Made by a program: the position numbers and the translations under genes. 64,000 bases of DNA from Thermohalobaculum sp050331395 (lineage in GTDB: Bacteria; Pseudomonadota; Alphaproteobacteria; Rhodobacterales; Rhodobacteraceae). Below are positions 53,303 to 61,445 of the stretch, piece by piece (position 1 is the first letter of the stretch; every line of letters begins with the position of its first letter). The notes beneath the pieces were generated by a model. It was given only the letters and a program-made list of their open reading frames with translations, ran no database searches and was not told where the DNA came from. The stretch spans positions 1-64,000 of the forward strand of contig JBHJGX010000015.1 of assembly GCA_050331395.1 (NCBI GenBank), in the 5' to 3' direction.

Positions 53303-54640
53303 TCAGAGACCGCGGAACCGCTCGACGAGCCGGGCGACCGCGTCCTCGGGAGCGAGATCGACGCTCTCGCCCGTGCGACGGGCGGTGAGCTCGACCTTTC
53401 CATCGGCAAGCCCGCGGGGCCCGACGGTGACGCGCCAGGGGAGGCCGATCAGCTCCATCGTGGCGAATTTGGCCCCGGCCCGGTCGTCCCGGTCGTCATA
53501 GAGCACGTCGAGCCCCGCCCCGGTCAGCTTCGCATAGAGGTCCTCGCACGCCGCATCGACTGCCGCATCGCCCTGGCGGAGATTGACGAGCCCGACATGG
53601 AACGGCGCCACGCTCTCGGGCCAGACGATGCCCTTGTCGTCGTGGTTCGCTTCGATGAGCGCGCCCACAAGCCGGCTGACGCCGATCCCGTGGCTGCCCA
53701 TGTGGACTGGCACGCGCTCGCCGTCCTGATCGGTGACGACGGCGCCCATCGGCTCGGAGTATTTGGTGCCGAAATAGAAGATCTGGCCGACCTCGATGCC
53801 GCGGGCGGCGCGGCGGCGCTCCTCGGGGATCTCTTCGAAGACGGCGGCGTCGTGGGTCTCGTCGGTGCGGGCATAAAGCGCCGTGAATTCTTCGAGCACC
53901 GCCTGGCAGGCCGCCGCATCGTGATAGTCGATGTCGCGTGCGCCGAGGCGAATGTCGGTGACTTGGCTGTCGTAGAAGACTTCGGACTCGCCCGTCTCGG
54001 CGAGCACAAGAAACTCGTGCGTGTTGTCCCCGCCGATCGGACCGCTATCGGCGCGCATCGGGATCGCCTGCAGCCCCATCCGCTCATAAGTCCGCAAATA
54101 CGTGACCAAATGGCGATTGTAGGCGTGGAGCGCGGCCTCTTTGGTCAAGTCAAAGTTGTAGCCGTCCTTCATCAGAAACTCCCGCCCCCGCATCACGCCG
54201 AAGCGCGGCCGGATCTCGTCGCGGAACTTCCACTGGATGTGATAAAGTGTCAGCGGCAGGTCGCGATAGCTGCCCACATGGGACCGAAAGATGTCGGTGA
54301 CCATCTCTTCGTTCGTCGGCCCGAAAAGCATGTCCCGGTCGTGACGGTCGCGAATGCGCAGCATTTCCGGGCCATAGGCGTCGTAGCGGCCGCTTTCGCG
54401 CCAGAGATCGGCCGGCTGGATCGTCGGCATCAGGACTGGGATGTGCCCCGCCCGCGCTTGCTCTTCGTGGACGATCGTCTCGATCCGGCGCAGGACCTTA
54501 TAGCCGAGCGGCAGCCAGGAATAGATCCCCGCCGATTGCTGGCGGATCATGCCGGCCCGGAGCATCAGCCGGTGCGAGGCGATCTGAGCATCCTGCGGGG
54601 TCTCCTTGAGCACCGGCAAGAAGTATCGGGTCAGGCGCAT
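53303..54640 (-). CDS. proS: Prolyl-tRNA synthetase (short alphaproteobacterial type)
   Basis: Charges tRNA-Pro. 445 residues, without the large editing insertion of the E. coli enzyme. Class II motifs: motif 1 (ASHRLMLRAGMIRQQSAGIYSWLPLGYKVLRRIE), motif 2 with FRDEIRPRFGVMRGREFLMKDGYNF, motif 3 GIGVSRLVGALIE; anticodon-binding C-terminal domain FHVGLVNLRQGD ... DDRDDRAGAKFATMELIGLPWRVTVG. The start at ATG 54640 (MRLTRYFLPVLKETPQDA) is the family start. Operon with GGCT-like and speB. Confidence 0.96.
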   Translation of the reverse strand: MRLTRYFLPVLKETPQDAQIASHRLMLRAGMIRQQSAGIYSWLPLGYKVLRRIETIVHEEQARAGHIPVLMPTIQPADLWRESGRYDAYGPEMLRIRDRHDRDMLFGPTNEEMVTDIFRSHVGSYRDLPLTLYHIQWKFRDEIRPRFGVMRGREFLMKDGYNFDLTKEAALHAYNRHLVTYLRTYERMGLQAIPMRADSGPIGGDNTHEFLVLAETGESEVFYDSQVTDIRLGARDIDYHDAAACQAVLEEFTALYARTDETHDAAVFEEIPEERRRAARGIEVGQIFYFGTKYSEPMGAVVTDQDGERVPVHMGSHGIGVSRLVGALIEANHDDKGIVWPESVAPFHVGLVNLRQGDAAVDAACEDLYAKLTGAGLDVLYDDRDDRAGAKFATMELIGLPWRVTVGPRGLADGKVELTARRTGESVDLAPEDAVARLVERFRGL

Positions 54641-54948
54641 GGGCGATCTCCAAGCCGGGGTCCGGACCGGGCGCGGGCGATGGGGACGTTGCTCGCGCGC
54701 GAGGAGTAGGGGCTTCGACTGCCCCGCGCAAGGGGGCCGGCCGAGCGCGGGGCGCGGACCCGCAGGAGGCGAGCGGACCGTTTGCAGATCGCGCATTCAC
54801 GACGTGACAAGCTGATCCGCATGGTTTAGGGACTTCTCCAGAAGGCGCTGGAGCGCCCGGCCCGGTCTTTGGGAGGAGCGGCCCGCCAATTGGCGGGTCG
54901 TTTCGTTTTAAGTCGAATTTCGGCGTTTTTAGGCGCGATTGGACCGAG
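54641..54948. other. Intergenic region between ppx and proS; possible small RNA on the plus strand
   Basis: 308 bp without a protein-coding gene. Both flanking genes are on the minus strand, yet the region contains a plus-strand terminator at 54880-54909. Upstream of it a GGCGCT/AGCGCC-type stem lies at 54843-54856, and CTCCAG/CTGGAG can pair (54835-54852). A weak -35-like GTGACA is at 54804. Together this could be a small RNA of about 80 nt. The promoter evidence is weak. Confidence 0.4.
54880..54909 (+). terminator. Plus-strand terminator-like hairpin in the ppx-proS spacer
   Basis: GGCCCGCCAA and TTGGCGGGTC pair in a 10-bp stem (one G-T wobble) at 54880-54899, then a broken T-tract TTTCGTTTT. 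It reads correctly only on the plus strand, where no protein gene precedes it. Confidence 0.5.
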
Positions 54949-56505
54949 TTAGCCGTTTGTGGTCCGCTCCGAGATCGCGGCCGTAGCCCCGAGCGCCTTT
55001 GCCAATTGGTCTAGCCGCTTGTCCACTTCTTCGCCCCGCAGCGAGATGGCCGGCCCCGCGATCGTCAGCCGCAGCGTGCCGCCCTCGCGCGCCAGCCGCG
55101 TCGCCCCGAGGATCCCGGGCGCAGAGCCCGCGAGCACCGCCGCGACCCGCATGGCGAGACCGAGGCGCCGCGCCTCTTCAAGTCGATCCTCGCCGAGCAA
55201 CGCCCCTGCGACCGAACTGCCGAGCGCTTTGCGGGTGCCGCGATACCGCCCGACAAGCGCCGCCCCCAGAAAGGCCCGCCCCGCATGGCCGATATCCGTC
55301 AGCGAGCCGCGGGTCACGGTCTCCCAGCAACCCTCGGCGCGATAGTCGGGATGAGTGCGCCAATTCACATCCGCGAGATGGGCGAGTGCCCGGACGAGCC
55401 GCTCGTCCTCGGGATCGCGCGCCGGGAACGCTCCGAGCAGCCAGTCGGCCAGATCGGCGCCGTAGCCGGGCGCGCGGGCGCGGCGGGTCTCCTGGTCGCG
55501 CGCGGCGGCGAGAAGCGGGTCTTCGCGGCGGAGCGCGGGCGAGAGATTGTCGAGGCAGACGCCTTCGCGAAGCCCGAAGGCAGACACGGTCAACACACCT
55601 GGCTCGAGCGTGCGCACGATCTCGGCGAGGAGCGCGGCCGAAAGGGGCATGGCCGCCGCCCGTCCGGCCGGCACGCCGTCGATCTGCGCGATCTTCTCGG
55701 GCTTGGTCGCGACGACCCAGTCTGCCAGCTCGCGCGCCGCCCCCGCGGTCATCTCGTATTCGTGGACGATTTGGAGGGGATAGCGCCCGCGCGCGATCGC
55801 GAGTTTGGCGAGCGCCCGCCACGCGCCGCCGACGAGATAGAGCCGCCCACCCGCGAGGCCGAAGGTCTCCGTCATCGTGCGAAGATAGGCGGCGATCTCG
55901 GCCCGGACGTCGCGGCCCTGTCGCTCGATCGCGCGGAGCCGGAGCGGTCCGAGCGGCGTCGAGAGGCCGGGACCGAGCTGCCCTTCCTCGATCCGACAGA
56001 ACTCGGCCGAGCCGCCGCCCAGATCGACCGCCACCCCATGCGCCCGAGGCTGGCCGAAAAGCACGCCCTTCGCTGCGAGCTCGGCCTCCTCGATCCCGGA
56101 GGCGATGCGAAGGCGAATGCCCGTCTCGCGCTCGACCCGGTCGCGGAACGCCGCCCCGTCCTCCGCCTCGCGCACGGCCGCCGTCGCAACACCCGCGAGC
56201 GCCGCGATCTTGAGTTGTGGCGCGAGGCCCGCGAAGCGGCGAAGCGCCCGGATCGCCCGCTCGACGCCCTCTGGATCGAGCCGGCGCGTCTCCTCGAGGC
56301 GTGCGCCGAGCCCGGCGGTCACTTTCTCGTTGAAGATCACCTGTGGCGCCCGGCAATGGCCTTCGAAGACCACGAGGCGGACGGAATTCGAGCCCACATC
56401 GACCACGCCAATCCGGTCCGCCCGGGGATCGGCCGGCGCAAATGAGGGCGGATAGCCGCCGAAGAAATCGCCCTGCCCCCCGGCCCGCGCTCCGGTTACG
56501 CCCAT
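54949..56505 (-). CDS. ppx: Exopolyphosphatase (Ppx/GppA family)
   Basis: Hydrolyses polyphosphate (or pppGpp) to free phosphate. 518 residues: actin-like ATPase motifs GVVDVGSNSVRLVVFEG and VAVDLGGGSAEFCRIEEGQ, plus the C-terminal helical HD-like region (ALAHLADVNWRTHPDYRAEGCWE). It ends the nadK-hdaA-ppk-ppx series; the ppk-ppx spacer is about 120 bp and includes two adjacent copies of a GGCCCCGTCGCTC unit. Confidence 0.93.
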   Translation of the reverse strand: MGVTGARAGGQGDFFGGYPPSFAPADPRADRIGVVDVGSNSVRLVVFEGHCRAPQVIFNEKVTAGLGARLEETRRLDPEGVERAIRALRRFAGLAPQLKIAALAGVATAAVREAEDGAAFRDRVERETGIRLRIASGIEEAELAAKGVLFGQPRAHGVAVDLGGGSAEFCRIEEGQLGPGLSTPLGPLRLRAIERQGRDVRAEIAAYLRTMTETFGLAGGRLYLVGGAWRALAKLAIARGRYPLQIVHEYEMTAGAARELADWVVATKPEKIAQIDGVPAGRAAAMPLSAALLAEIVRTLEPGVLTVSAFGLREGVCLDNLSPALRREDPLLAAARDQETRRARAPGYGADLADWLLGAFPARDPEDERLVRALAHLADVNWRTHPDYRAEGCWETVTRGSLTDIGHAGRAFLGAALVGRYRGTRKALGSSVAGALLGEDRLEEARRLGLAMRVAAVLAGSAPGILGATRLAREGGTLRLTIAGPAISLRGEEVDKRLDQLAKALGATAAISERTTNG

Positions 56506-56624
56506 GCTCGCCCTCTACGCACTCCCCGCACCGCCCCCTGGGCGATATGCGGAGCCGGCGCCCCCTGTCGAGCCCTGGCCACGTCGATCCCGGCCCCGTC
56601 GCTCGCGGCCCCGTCGCTCCCGGC

Positions 56625-58820
56625 TCACTCCGCCGCCCGCGGCGCGGTTAGACGCGGCGCATCCGCTGCGCCCGATCTTCCCCGGCCAGAGAGCGAGGGG
56701 TGGCGCATGAAAAAATCGTGGCAGTTGAACGGGGCCTCGCCCGTCCCGTCGGCCGCGCCCGTTGCGCGCAGATAGGCGTTATCCGGCATCAACACCCAGG
56801 ATTGCGCCTCGTCGCGCAGATTGGCTGCCATGATTTGATCGATGATCTGACTGTGCACGGTCGGGTTGGTGATCTCCACCAGCGTCTCGACCCGGCGGTT
56901 GAGGTTCCGCCCCATCCAGTCGGCCGAGCTGATCAGGACCCGGGCGCGTTCGGAGGGAAGTCCGGCGCCGTTGCCGAAGCAGACGATGCGGCTGTGTTCG
57001 AGGAACCGCCCGACGATCGACTTCACGCGGATCGTCTCGGAGAGCCCGGCGATCCCGGGACGCAGCCCGCAGATCCCGCGAATGACGAGATCGATGCGCA
57101 CGCCCGCCTGCGAGGCCGCATAGAGCGCGTCGATCACCTCGTCTTCGATGAGCGAATTCATCTTGGCCCAGACCTGCGCGGGCCGGCCGGCGCGGGCATG
57201 CGCCGCCTCCGCCTCGAGCAACTCGATCAGCGTGCGCTTGAGCGTCATCGGCGCGACCTGGACATGGGTCAACCCCGTCGGCTCGGCGTATCCGGTCGTG
57301 AAGTTGAAGATCTTCGCCGCGTCGCGCCCATGCGGCGGCGAGCAGGTAAAGAGCGCGAGGTCCGTATAGATCTTCGCGGTGATCGGATGATAGTTGCCCG
57401 TACCGAAATGCGTGTAGGTCACCAAATTACCGCCCTCGCGGCGGACGACCAGCGAGATCTTGGCGTGGGTCTTCAGGTCGACGAAACCAAAGACGACCTG
57501 GACGCCCGCACGCTCCAATTGCCGGGCCTGGCGGATATTCGCTGCCTCGTCGAACCGGGCCTTGAGCTCGACGAGGGCGGTCACCGATTTGCCGTCCTCG
57601 GCCGCCTCGCACAGCGCCGCGACGATCGGCGAGTTCTTGGATGTCCGGTAGAGCGTCTGCTTGATCGCCACCACGTCCGGATCGCGCGCCGCCTGCTGAA
57701 GAAACTGCACGACGATCTCGAAGCTCTCATAGGGGTGATGGAGCAGCATGTCCTTTTGCCGGATTGCCGCGAAGATGTCCCCGTCATGGTCGCGCACCCG
57801 CTCGGGCAATCGCGGCTGATAGGTCTCCCAGCGGAGCTCAGGCCGGTCGTCGATCACAAGCTCGGAGACGTCCGCGATGCCGACCACCCCGTCGACGATC
57901 AGCACCTCCGTATCGGTCGCGCCGAGTTCCTCGGTGATCAGCCGGCGGAGCCGCTCGGGCGTGTCGGCGGTCATCTTCAACCGGATCACATCGCCCCGCC
58001 GCCGCCGCTTGAGCGCGGTCTCGAACTCGCGGACCAGATCCTCGGCTTCCTCCTCCACCTCGAGATCGCTGTCGCGGAGCACCCGAAAGATGCAGTGACC
58101 CTCGGCGCGATAGCCCGGGAAGAGCTGTTCGAGGAAAAGCTCGATCAGCTCCTCGATGGGCAGAAACCGGATCGCCCCGTCCTCGGCATCGGCGAGCCGC
58201 AGATACCGATCGAGCTGGCCGGGGATCGGAATGAGCGCGTCCATCGGCTCGCCGTCCGACCGCCGCACGAGCGCGAGCGCAAGCGCCCGGCCGCCGTTGG
58301 CGATGAACGGAAAGGGATGTGCGGGGTCGATGGCGAGCGGGGTCATTACCGGGAAGAGCTCGGCGAGGAACCGCTCCTCGAGCGCGCTGCGGTCGCCCTC
58401 GGTCAATCCCCAGCTGTCGAGGATGTGGATGCCCGCCTCCGCGAGCTCGGCCCGGAGCGCTTTCCAGGTCGCCTGCTGGACCTCTTGGAGGGCGACCGCG
58501 TCCACGTCGATCAGTTCGAGCTGTTCGGCCGCGCTCCGCCCGTCGATCGAGCGGCTGTCGATGCCGCCGCGCATCTGCGCACGGAGACCCGCGACGCGGA
58601 CCGTGTAGAACTCGTCCAGATTGCTGCCCGAGATCGACAGGAACCGCACCCGCTCCAGAAGCGGCTGGCGGGGGTTCTTGGCTTCTTCCAGGACGCGCCA
58701 GTTGAAGGCGAGCCAGGAGAGCTCGCGGTTCTGGAAGCGGGCGGGCGTCGCGGTGTCGATCCGGACCTGATGTTCGGGCGGGATCGGCGTCTCGGGGATG
58801 TTCAGGAAATCCGCGCGCAT
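56625..58820 (-). CDS. ppk: Polyphosphate kinase 1
   Basis: Makes inorganic polyphosphate from ATP. 731 residues: N domain with NRELSWLAFNWRVLEEAKNPRQPLLERVRFLSISGSNLDEFYTVRV, H domain with LLHHPYESFEIVVQFLQQAA, the phosphorylated-histidine region LKTHAKISLVVRREG, THFGTGNYHPITAKIYTDL and the C-terminal SADWMGRNLNRRVETLVEI. The start at ATG 58820 (MRADFLNIPET) is used. It lies 25 bp after hdaA. Confidence 0.95.
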   Translation of the reverse strand: MRADFLNIPETPIPPEHQVRIDTATPARFQNRELSWLAFNWRVLEEAKNPRQPLLERVRFLSISGSNLDEFYTVRVAGLRAQMRGGIDSRSIDGRSAAEQLELIDVDAVALQEVQQATWKALRAELAEAGIHILDSWGLTEGDRSALEERFLAELFPVMTPLAIDPAHPFPFIANGGRALALALVRRSDGEPMDALIPIPGQLDRYLRLADAEDGAIRFLPIEELIELFLEQLFPGYRAEGHCIFRVLRDSDLEVEEEAEDLVREFETALKRRRRGDVIRLKMTADTPERLRRLITEELGATDTEVLIVDGVVGIADVSELVIDDRPELRWETYQPRLPERVRDHDGDIFAAIRQKDMLLHHPYESFEIVVQFLQQAARDPDVVAIKQTLYRTSKNSPIVAALCEAAEDGKSVTALVELKARFDEAANIRQARQLERAGVQVVFGFVDLKTHAKISLVVRREGGNLVTYTHFGTGNYHPITAKIYTDLALFTCSPPHGRDAAKIFNFTTGYAEPTGLTHVQVAPMTLKRTLIELLEAEAAHARAGRPAQVWAKMNSLIEDEVIDALYAASQAGVRIDLVIRGICGLRPGIAGLSETIRVKSIVGRFLEHSRIVCFGNGAGLPSERARVLISSADWMGRNLNRRVETLVEITNPTVHSQIIDQIMAANLRDEAQSWVLMPDNAYLRATGAADGTGEAPFNCHDFFMRHPSLSGRGRSGAADAPRLTAPRAAE

Positions 58821-58845
58821 CGGGGCCTCGGTCACTGGCCGGGGC

Positions 58846-59523
58846 TCAAAAGGGCGCCGGGCGGTCGAGGACCTCGGCGGCGAGCGCGAGGCTGACCGGC
58901 CGCTTGGCCGAAAGCGAGGCCCGGTCGAGCTCGGCGACAACGGCCTCGGCCGTGGCGAAACTGCGTTCGATCCGCCGAAGGACATAGTCGAGCACCGCCG
59001 GCGGCAGGCGCATCTGCCGATCCGCCGCGAGCTTCACCAAAAGCGCGCCGAGCACCCGGTCGTCGGGCGGATCGATCCGCACGACGGCGATCGCTGCGAG
59101 CCGCGAGGCGAGATCCGGCAGCGCCACCGGCCAACGCCCGGGCGCCTCGCGGGCGGTCAGAAGACAAGGTTGATCGCGCTCGGCCAGCCGGTTCAGGAGA
59201 TGCAACAGCGGCGTCTCCTCGCGGGGCAGCGGCACGTCGGGCACGTCAAGGGCGACAGGCGCGGCCGCAAGCGCCTCGATCTCCGCTGCAGGCAAGGTGC
59301 CGAGATCGACCCGAACGCCGCCCCGTTCGCCGGTCCATAGCGCGGCCAAATGGCTCTTGCCCGAGCGCGGCGGGCCGATCAGCGCGAGCCGCCGCGCAGG
59401 CCAGTCCTCTGCCCGGCCGAGCGCGTCGACCGCCCGGCGGTTACAATCGGCCACCAGAAAATCCTCACGGCCCTGCGCGGGGCGGGCGTCGAAGCTGAGC
59501 GGGATCTGCCGGCCGGTGGTCAT
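58846..59523 (-). CDS. hdaA: DnaA-inactivating regulator HdaA/Hda-like AAA+ protein
   Basis: 225 residues. Homologous to the AAA+ domain of DnaA: Walker A IGPPRSGKSHLAALW, sensor-like LNRLAERDQPCLLTARE, DLASRLAAIAVVRIDPPDDRVLGALLVKLAADRQMRLPPAVLDYVLRRIERSF. The N-terminal MTTGRQIPLSFD matches the clamp-binding motif Q-x-(P)-L-x-(F) of Hda proteins. Bound to the beta clamp, Hda speeds hydrolysis of ATP on DnaA and so limits replication starts. It overlaps nadK by ATGA (59520-59523) and precedes ppk. Confidence 0.9.
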   Translation of the reverse strand: MTTGRQIPLSFDARPAQGREDFLVADCNRRAVDALGRAEDWPARRLALIGPPRSGKSHLAALWTGERGGVRVDLGTLPAAEIEALAAAPVALDVPDVPLPREETPLLHLLNRLAERDQPCLLTAREAPGRWPVALPDLASRLAAIAVVRIDPPDDRVLGALLVKLAADRQMRLPPAVLDYVLRRIERSFATAEAVVAELDRASLSAKRPVSLALAAEVLDRPAPF

Positions 59524-60296
59524 GACGCGAATTGCTCCCGTATCAGACGCTCTTCGAGGCCATGGCCCGGGTTGTAGAGCAATTTCAACTCGATATCCGG
59601 CGCGGCTGCGACCTCGACCTCAGCGACGTCGCGGACCTCCACCGCATCGGCCGTCGCCGAAACGGGCCGCTTGGGCAGCGACAGCACCTCAAAGCGCACC
59701 TGCGTCTCCCAGGGCAAGAGGGCGCCCCGCCACCGCCGGGGCCGGAACGCCGCCACCGCCGTTAGCGCCATCAGCTTGGCCTTGATCGGCAGGATCGGCC
59801 CATGCGCCGAGAAGTTGTAGGCCGTCGAGCCCGCCGGCGTCGCCACCATCACCCCGTCACAGACGAGTTCGTCGAGCACCACCTCGCCGTTCAGCCAGAT
59901 CCGGATCTTCGCCGCCTGTCGGGTCTCGCGCAGGATCGAGACCTCGTTGATCGCCAGCGCCTCGGTCAGCACGCCCCGGACGTCGCGCGCGCGCATCTGA
60001 AGCGGGTTGATCCGCACGTCGCGTGCCGCCGCAAGCCGCTCACGAAGCCCGTCCGCGCAGTAATCGTTCATCAGAAAGCCGACCGTGCCCCGGTTCATGC
60101 CATAGACCGGCACCGCATAGCGCATCGTCCCGTGCAACGTATGCAGCATGAACCCGTCGCCGCCGAGCGCGACGATCACCTCCGCTTCGTCCGGCGGCAC
60201 GTGGCCATAGCGGGCCCGGAGCGCGGCGCATGAGGCTTGGGCCTCGGGCGCATCGGACGCGAGAAACGAGATCCGCTCGTAGGCTATCGCCGCCAC
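59520..60296 (-). CDS. nadK: NAD kinase
   Basis: Phosphorylates NAD+ to NADP+. About 258 residues from GTG 60296 (VAAIAYERISFLAS), chosen because GGAG precedes it and the family starts with ISFLAS close to the N terminus; an ATG at 60380 is in frame but adds unrelated sequence. Motifs: GGDGFMLHTLH, NRGTVGFLMN, the NE-x-SI motif in LAINEVSILR, DGVMVATPAGSTAYNFSAHGPI. Divergent from the EAL protein. Confidence 0.93.
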   Translation of the reverse strand: MAAIAYERISFLASDAPEAQASCAALRARYGHVPPDEAEVIVALGGDGFMLHTLHGTMRYAVPVYGMNRGTVGFLMNDYCADGLRERLAAARDVRINPLQMRARDVRGVLTEALAINEVSILRETRQAAKIRIWLNGEVVLDELVCDGVMVATPAGSTAYNFSAHGPILPIKAKLMALTAVAAFRPRRWRGALLPWETQVRFEVLSLPKRPVSATADAVEVRDVAEVEVAAAPDIELKLLYNPGHGLEERLIREQFAS

Positions 60297-60441
60297 CTCT
60301 CCCGGATCCTCCGTTCTTTGCGGTGCGGAAACGATAACGGCGCCTCGTCGCGACGTCCATGCCCGGCCGCGCAGCTCCATTAACCGGGTGTTACGTTCCC
60401 CTGTGCCATCTCCCAGGGCGACACGGGATAGGGAGACGGGC

Positions 60442-61290
60442 GTGATAAGACGCGGGCGGCGGGTCGTGGAGGACGTCGCATCCGAGGCGGAGGCGCTGCC
60501 GCTCAAGGCGGCTTTCGCGCAGCCGGCGGGGCCGGGCTCGGGCGGGGCGCGTGCGAGCAGGCACGCGGGCGGGTTGCCGGCGCCGATCTTCGCCTTTCAA
60601 CCGATTATCAGCCTCGCGACCGGGCGAATCTTTGCCCATGAAGCGTTGTTGCGCGGTCCTGCCGGGGAGGAACCGGAGGAGGTCTTTGCCCGCGTCGCGG
60701 AGAAACTCCGCCATCGCTTCGACGAGCAGTGCCGGATCCAGGCCATCGAACGGGCGGCGGCGCTCGGCCTGCGCGAGGCGTTGTCGGTCAATTTCATGCC
60801 GAATGCGCTTTACGACCCCGAGACGCGGATCGAGCGCACGCTCTGGGCGGCGGACAAGCACGATATTTCTTTCGACCGTATCATCTTTGAAATGACCGAG
60901 GACGAAAGGCTGACGGATCCGGCCCATCTTAGGCGAATCATTTCGGCCTATCGCGCCTACGGCTTTCGGGCCGCCATCGACGACTTCGGCGCCGGATATT
61001 CGGGGCTCGGCCTGCTCGCCAATCTGCAACCCGACTATATCAAACTCGATCGCGCGCTTGTGCAGGGGCTCGACACCGACAGCGTGCGCCAGACGATCCT
61101 GCGCGGCATTCTGCGCGTCACCGGCGAGCTCGGCATCGATGTTATCGCGGAGGGGATCGAGACCTTGGGCGAACGCGACGCGCTGGCCGGGCTCGGCATT
61201 GACCTCATGCAGGGGTTTTTATTCGCAAGGCCGTCTTTCGATTGCCTCGTGCCGCGCGCGGCCCTCAACGGCCTCGTGGAGGTGGCGTGA
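60442..61290 (+). CDS. EAL-domain c-di-GMP phosphodiesterase (EAL only)
   Basis: Degrades cyclic-di-GMP. About 282 residues from GTG 60442, which has an AGGGAG site; an upstream start at 60388 is possible. All usual catalytic positions are present: EAL in HEALLRGP, N in VNFMPNAL, E in FEMTEDE, D-D in IDDFGAGYSGL, K in YIKLDRAL, E in IAEGIETLGERD, Q in MQGFLFARP. The first 50 residues are low-complexity and show no sensor domain or membrane segment. It is divergent from nadK. Confidence 0.9.
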   Translation: MIRRGRRVVEDVASEAEALPLKAAFAQPAGPGSGGARASRHAGGLPAPIFAFQPIISLATGRIFAHEALLRGPAGEEPEEVFARVAEKLRHRFDEQCRIQAIERAAALGLREALSVNFMPNALYDPETRIERTLWAADKHDISFDRIIFEMTEDERLTDPAHLRRIISAYRAYGFRAAIDDFGAGYSGLGLLANLQPDYIKLDRALVQGLDTDSVRQTILRGILRVTGELGIDVIAEGIETLGERDALAGLGIDLMQGFLFARPSFDCLVPRAALNGLVEVA

Positions 61291-61336
61291 TCTTCTGGAG
61301 CGAGCGTAGAGCCGAAAATATTTCACACATCGGGAC

Positions 61337-61393
61337 GTTTCCGATCGGAAACAGCTTTCCCACATGCCTGTCCGGCGCTAGGCGTAGGGAAAG
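61337..61393 (+). promoter_or_regulatory. Structured leader of glyA: 16-bp palindrome plus nested stem
   Basis: GTTTCCGATCGGAAAC (61337-61352) is a perfect 16-bp palindrome. Three bases after it starts a nested stem: CTTTCCC (61355-61361) pairs with GGGAAAG (61387-61393), and within it GCCT (61366-61369) pairs with AGGC (61380-61383). The stem ends 53 nt before the glyA ATG. The palindrome may be a protein operator, and the nested stem an RNA element. Confidence 0.45.
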
Positions 61394-61445
61394 ATCCGGG
61401 GCGCTTTGCCGGCCGGATCGTCCGCAGGCAACAGGAGAAGCCCCC

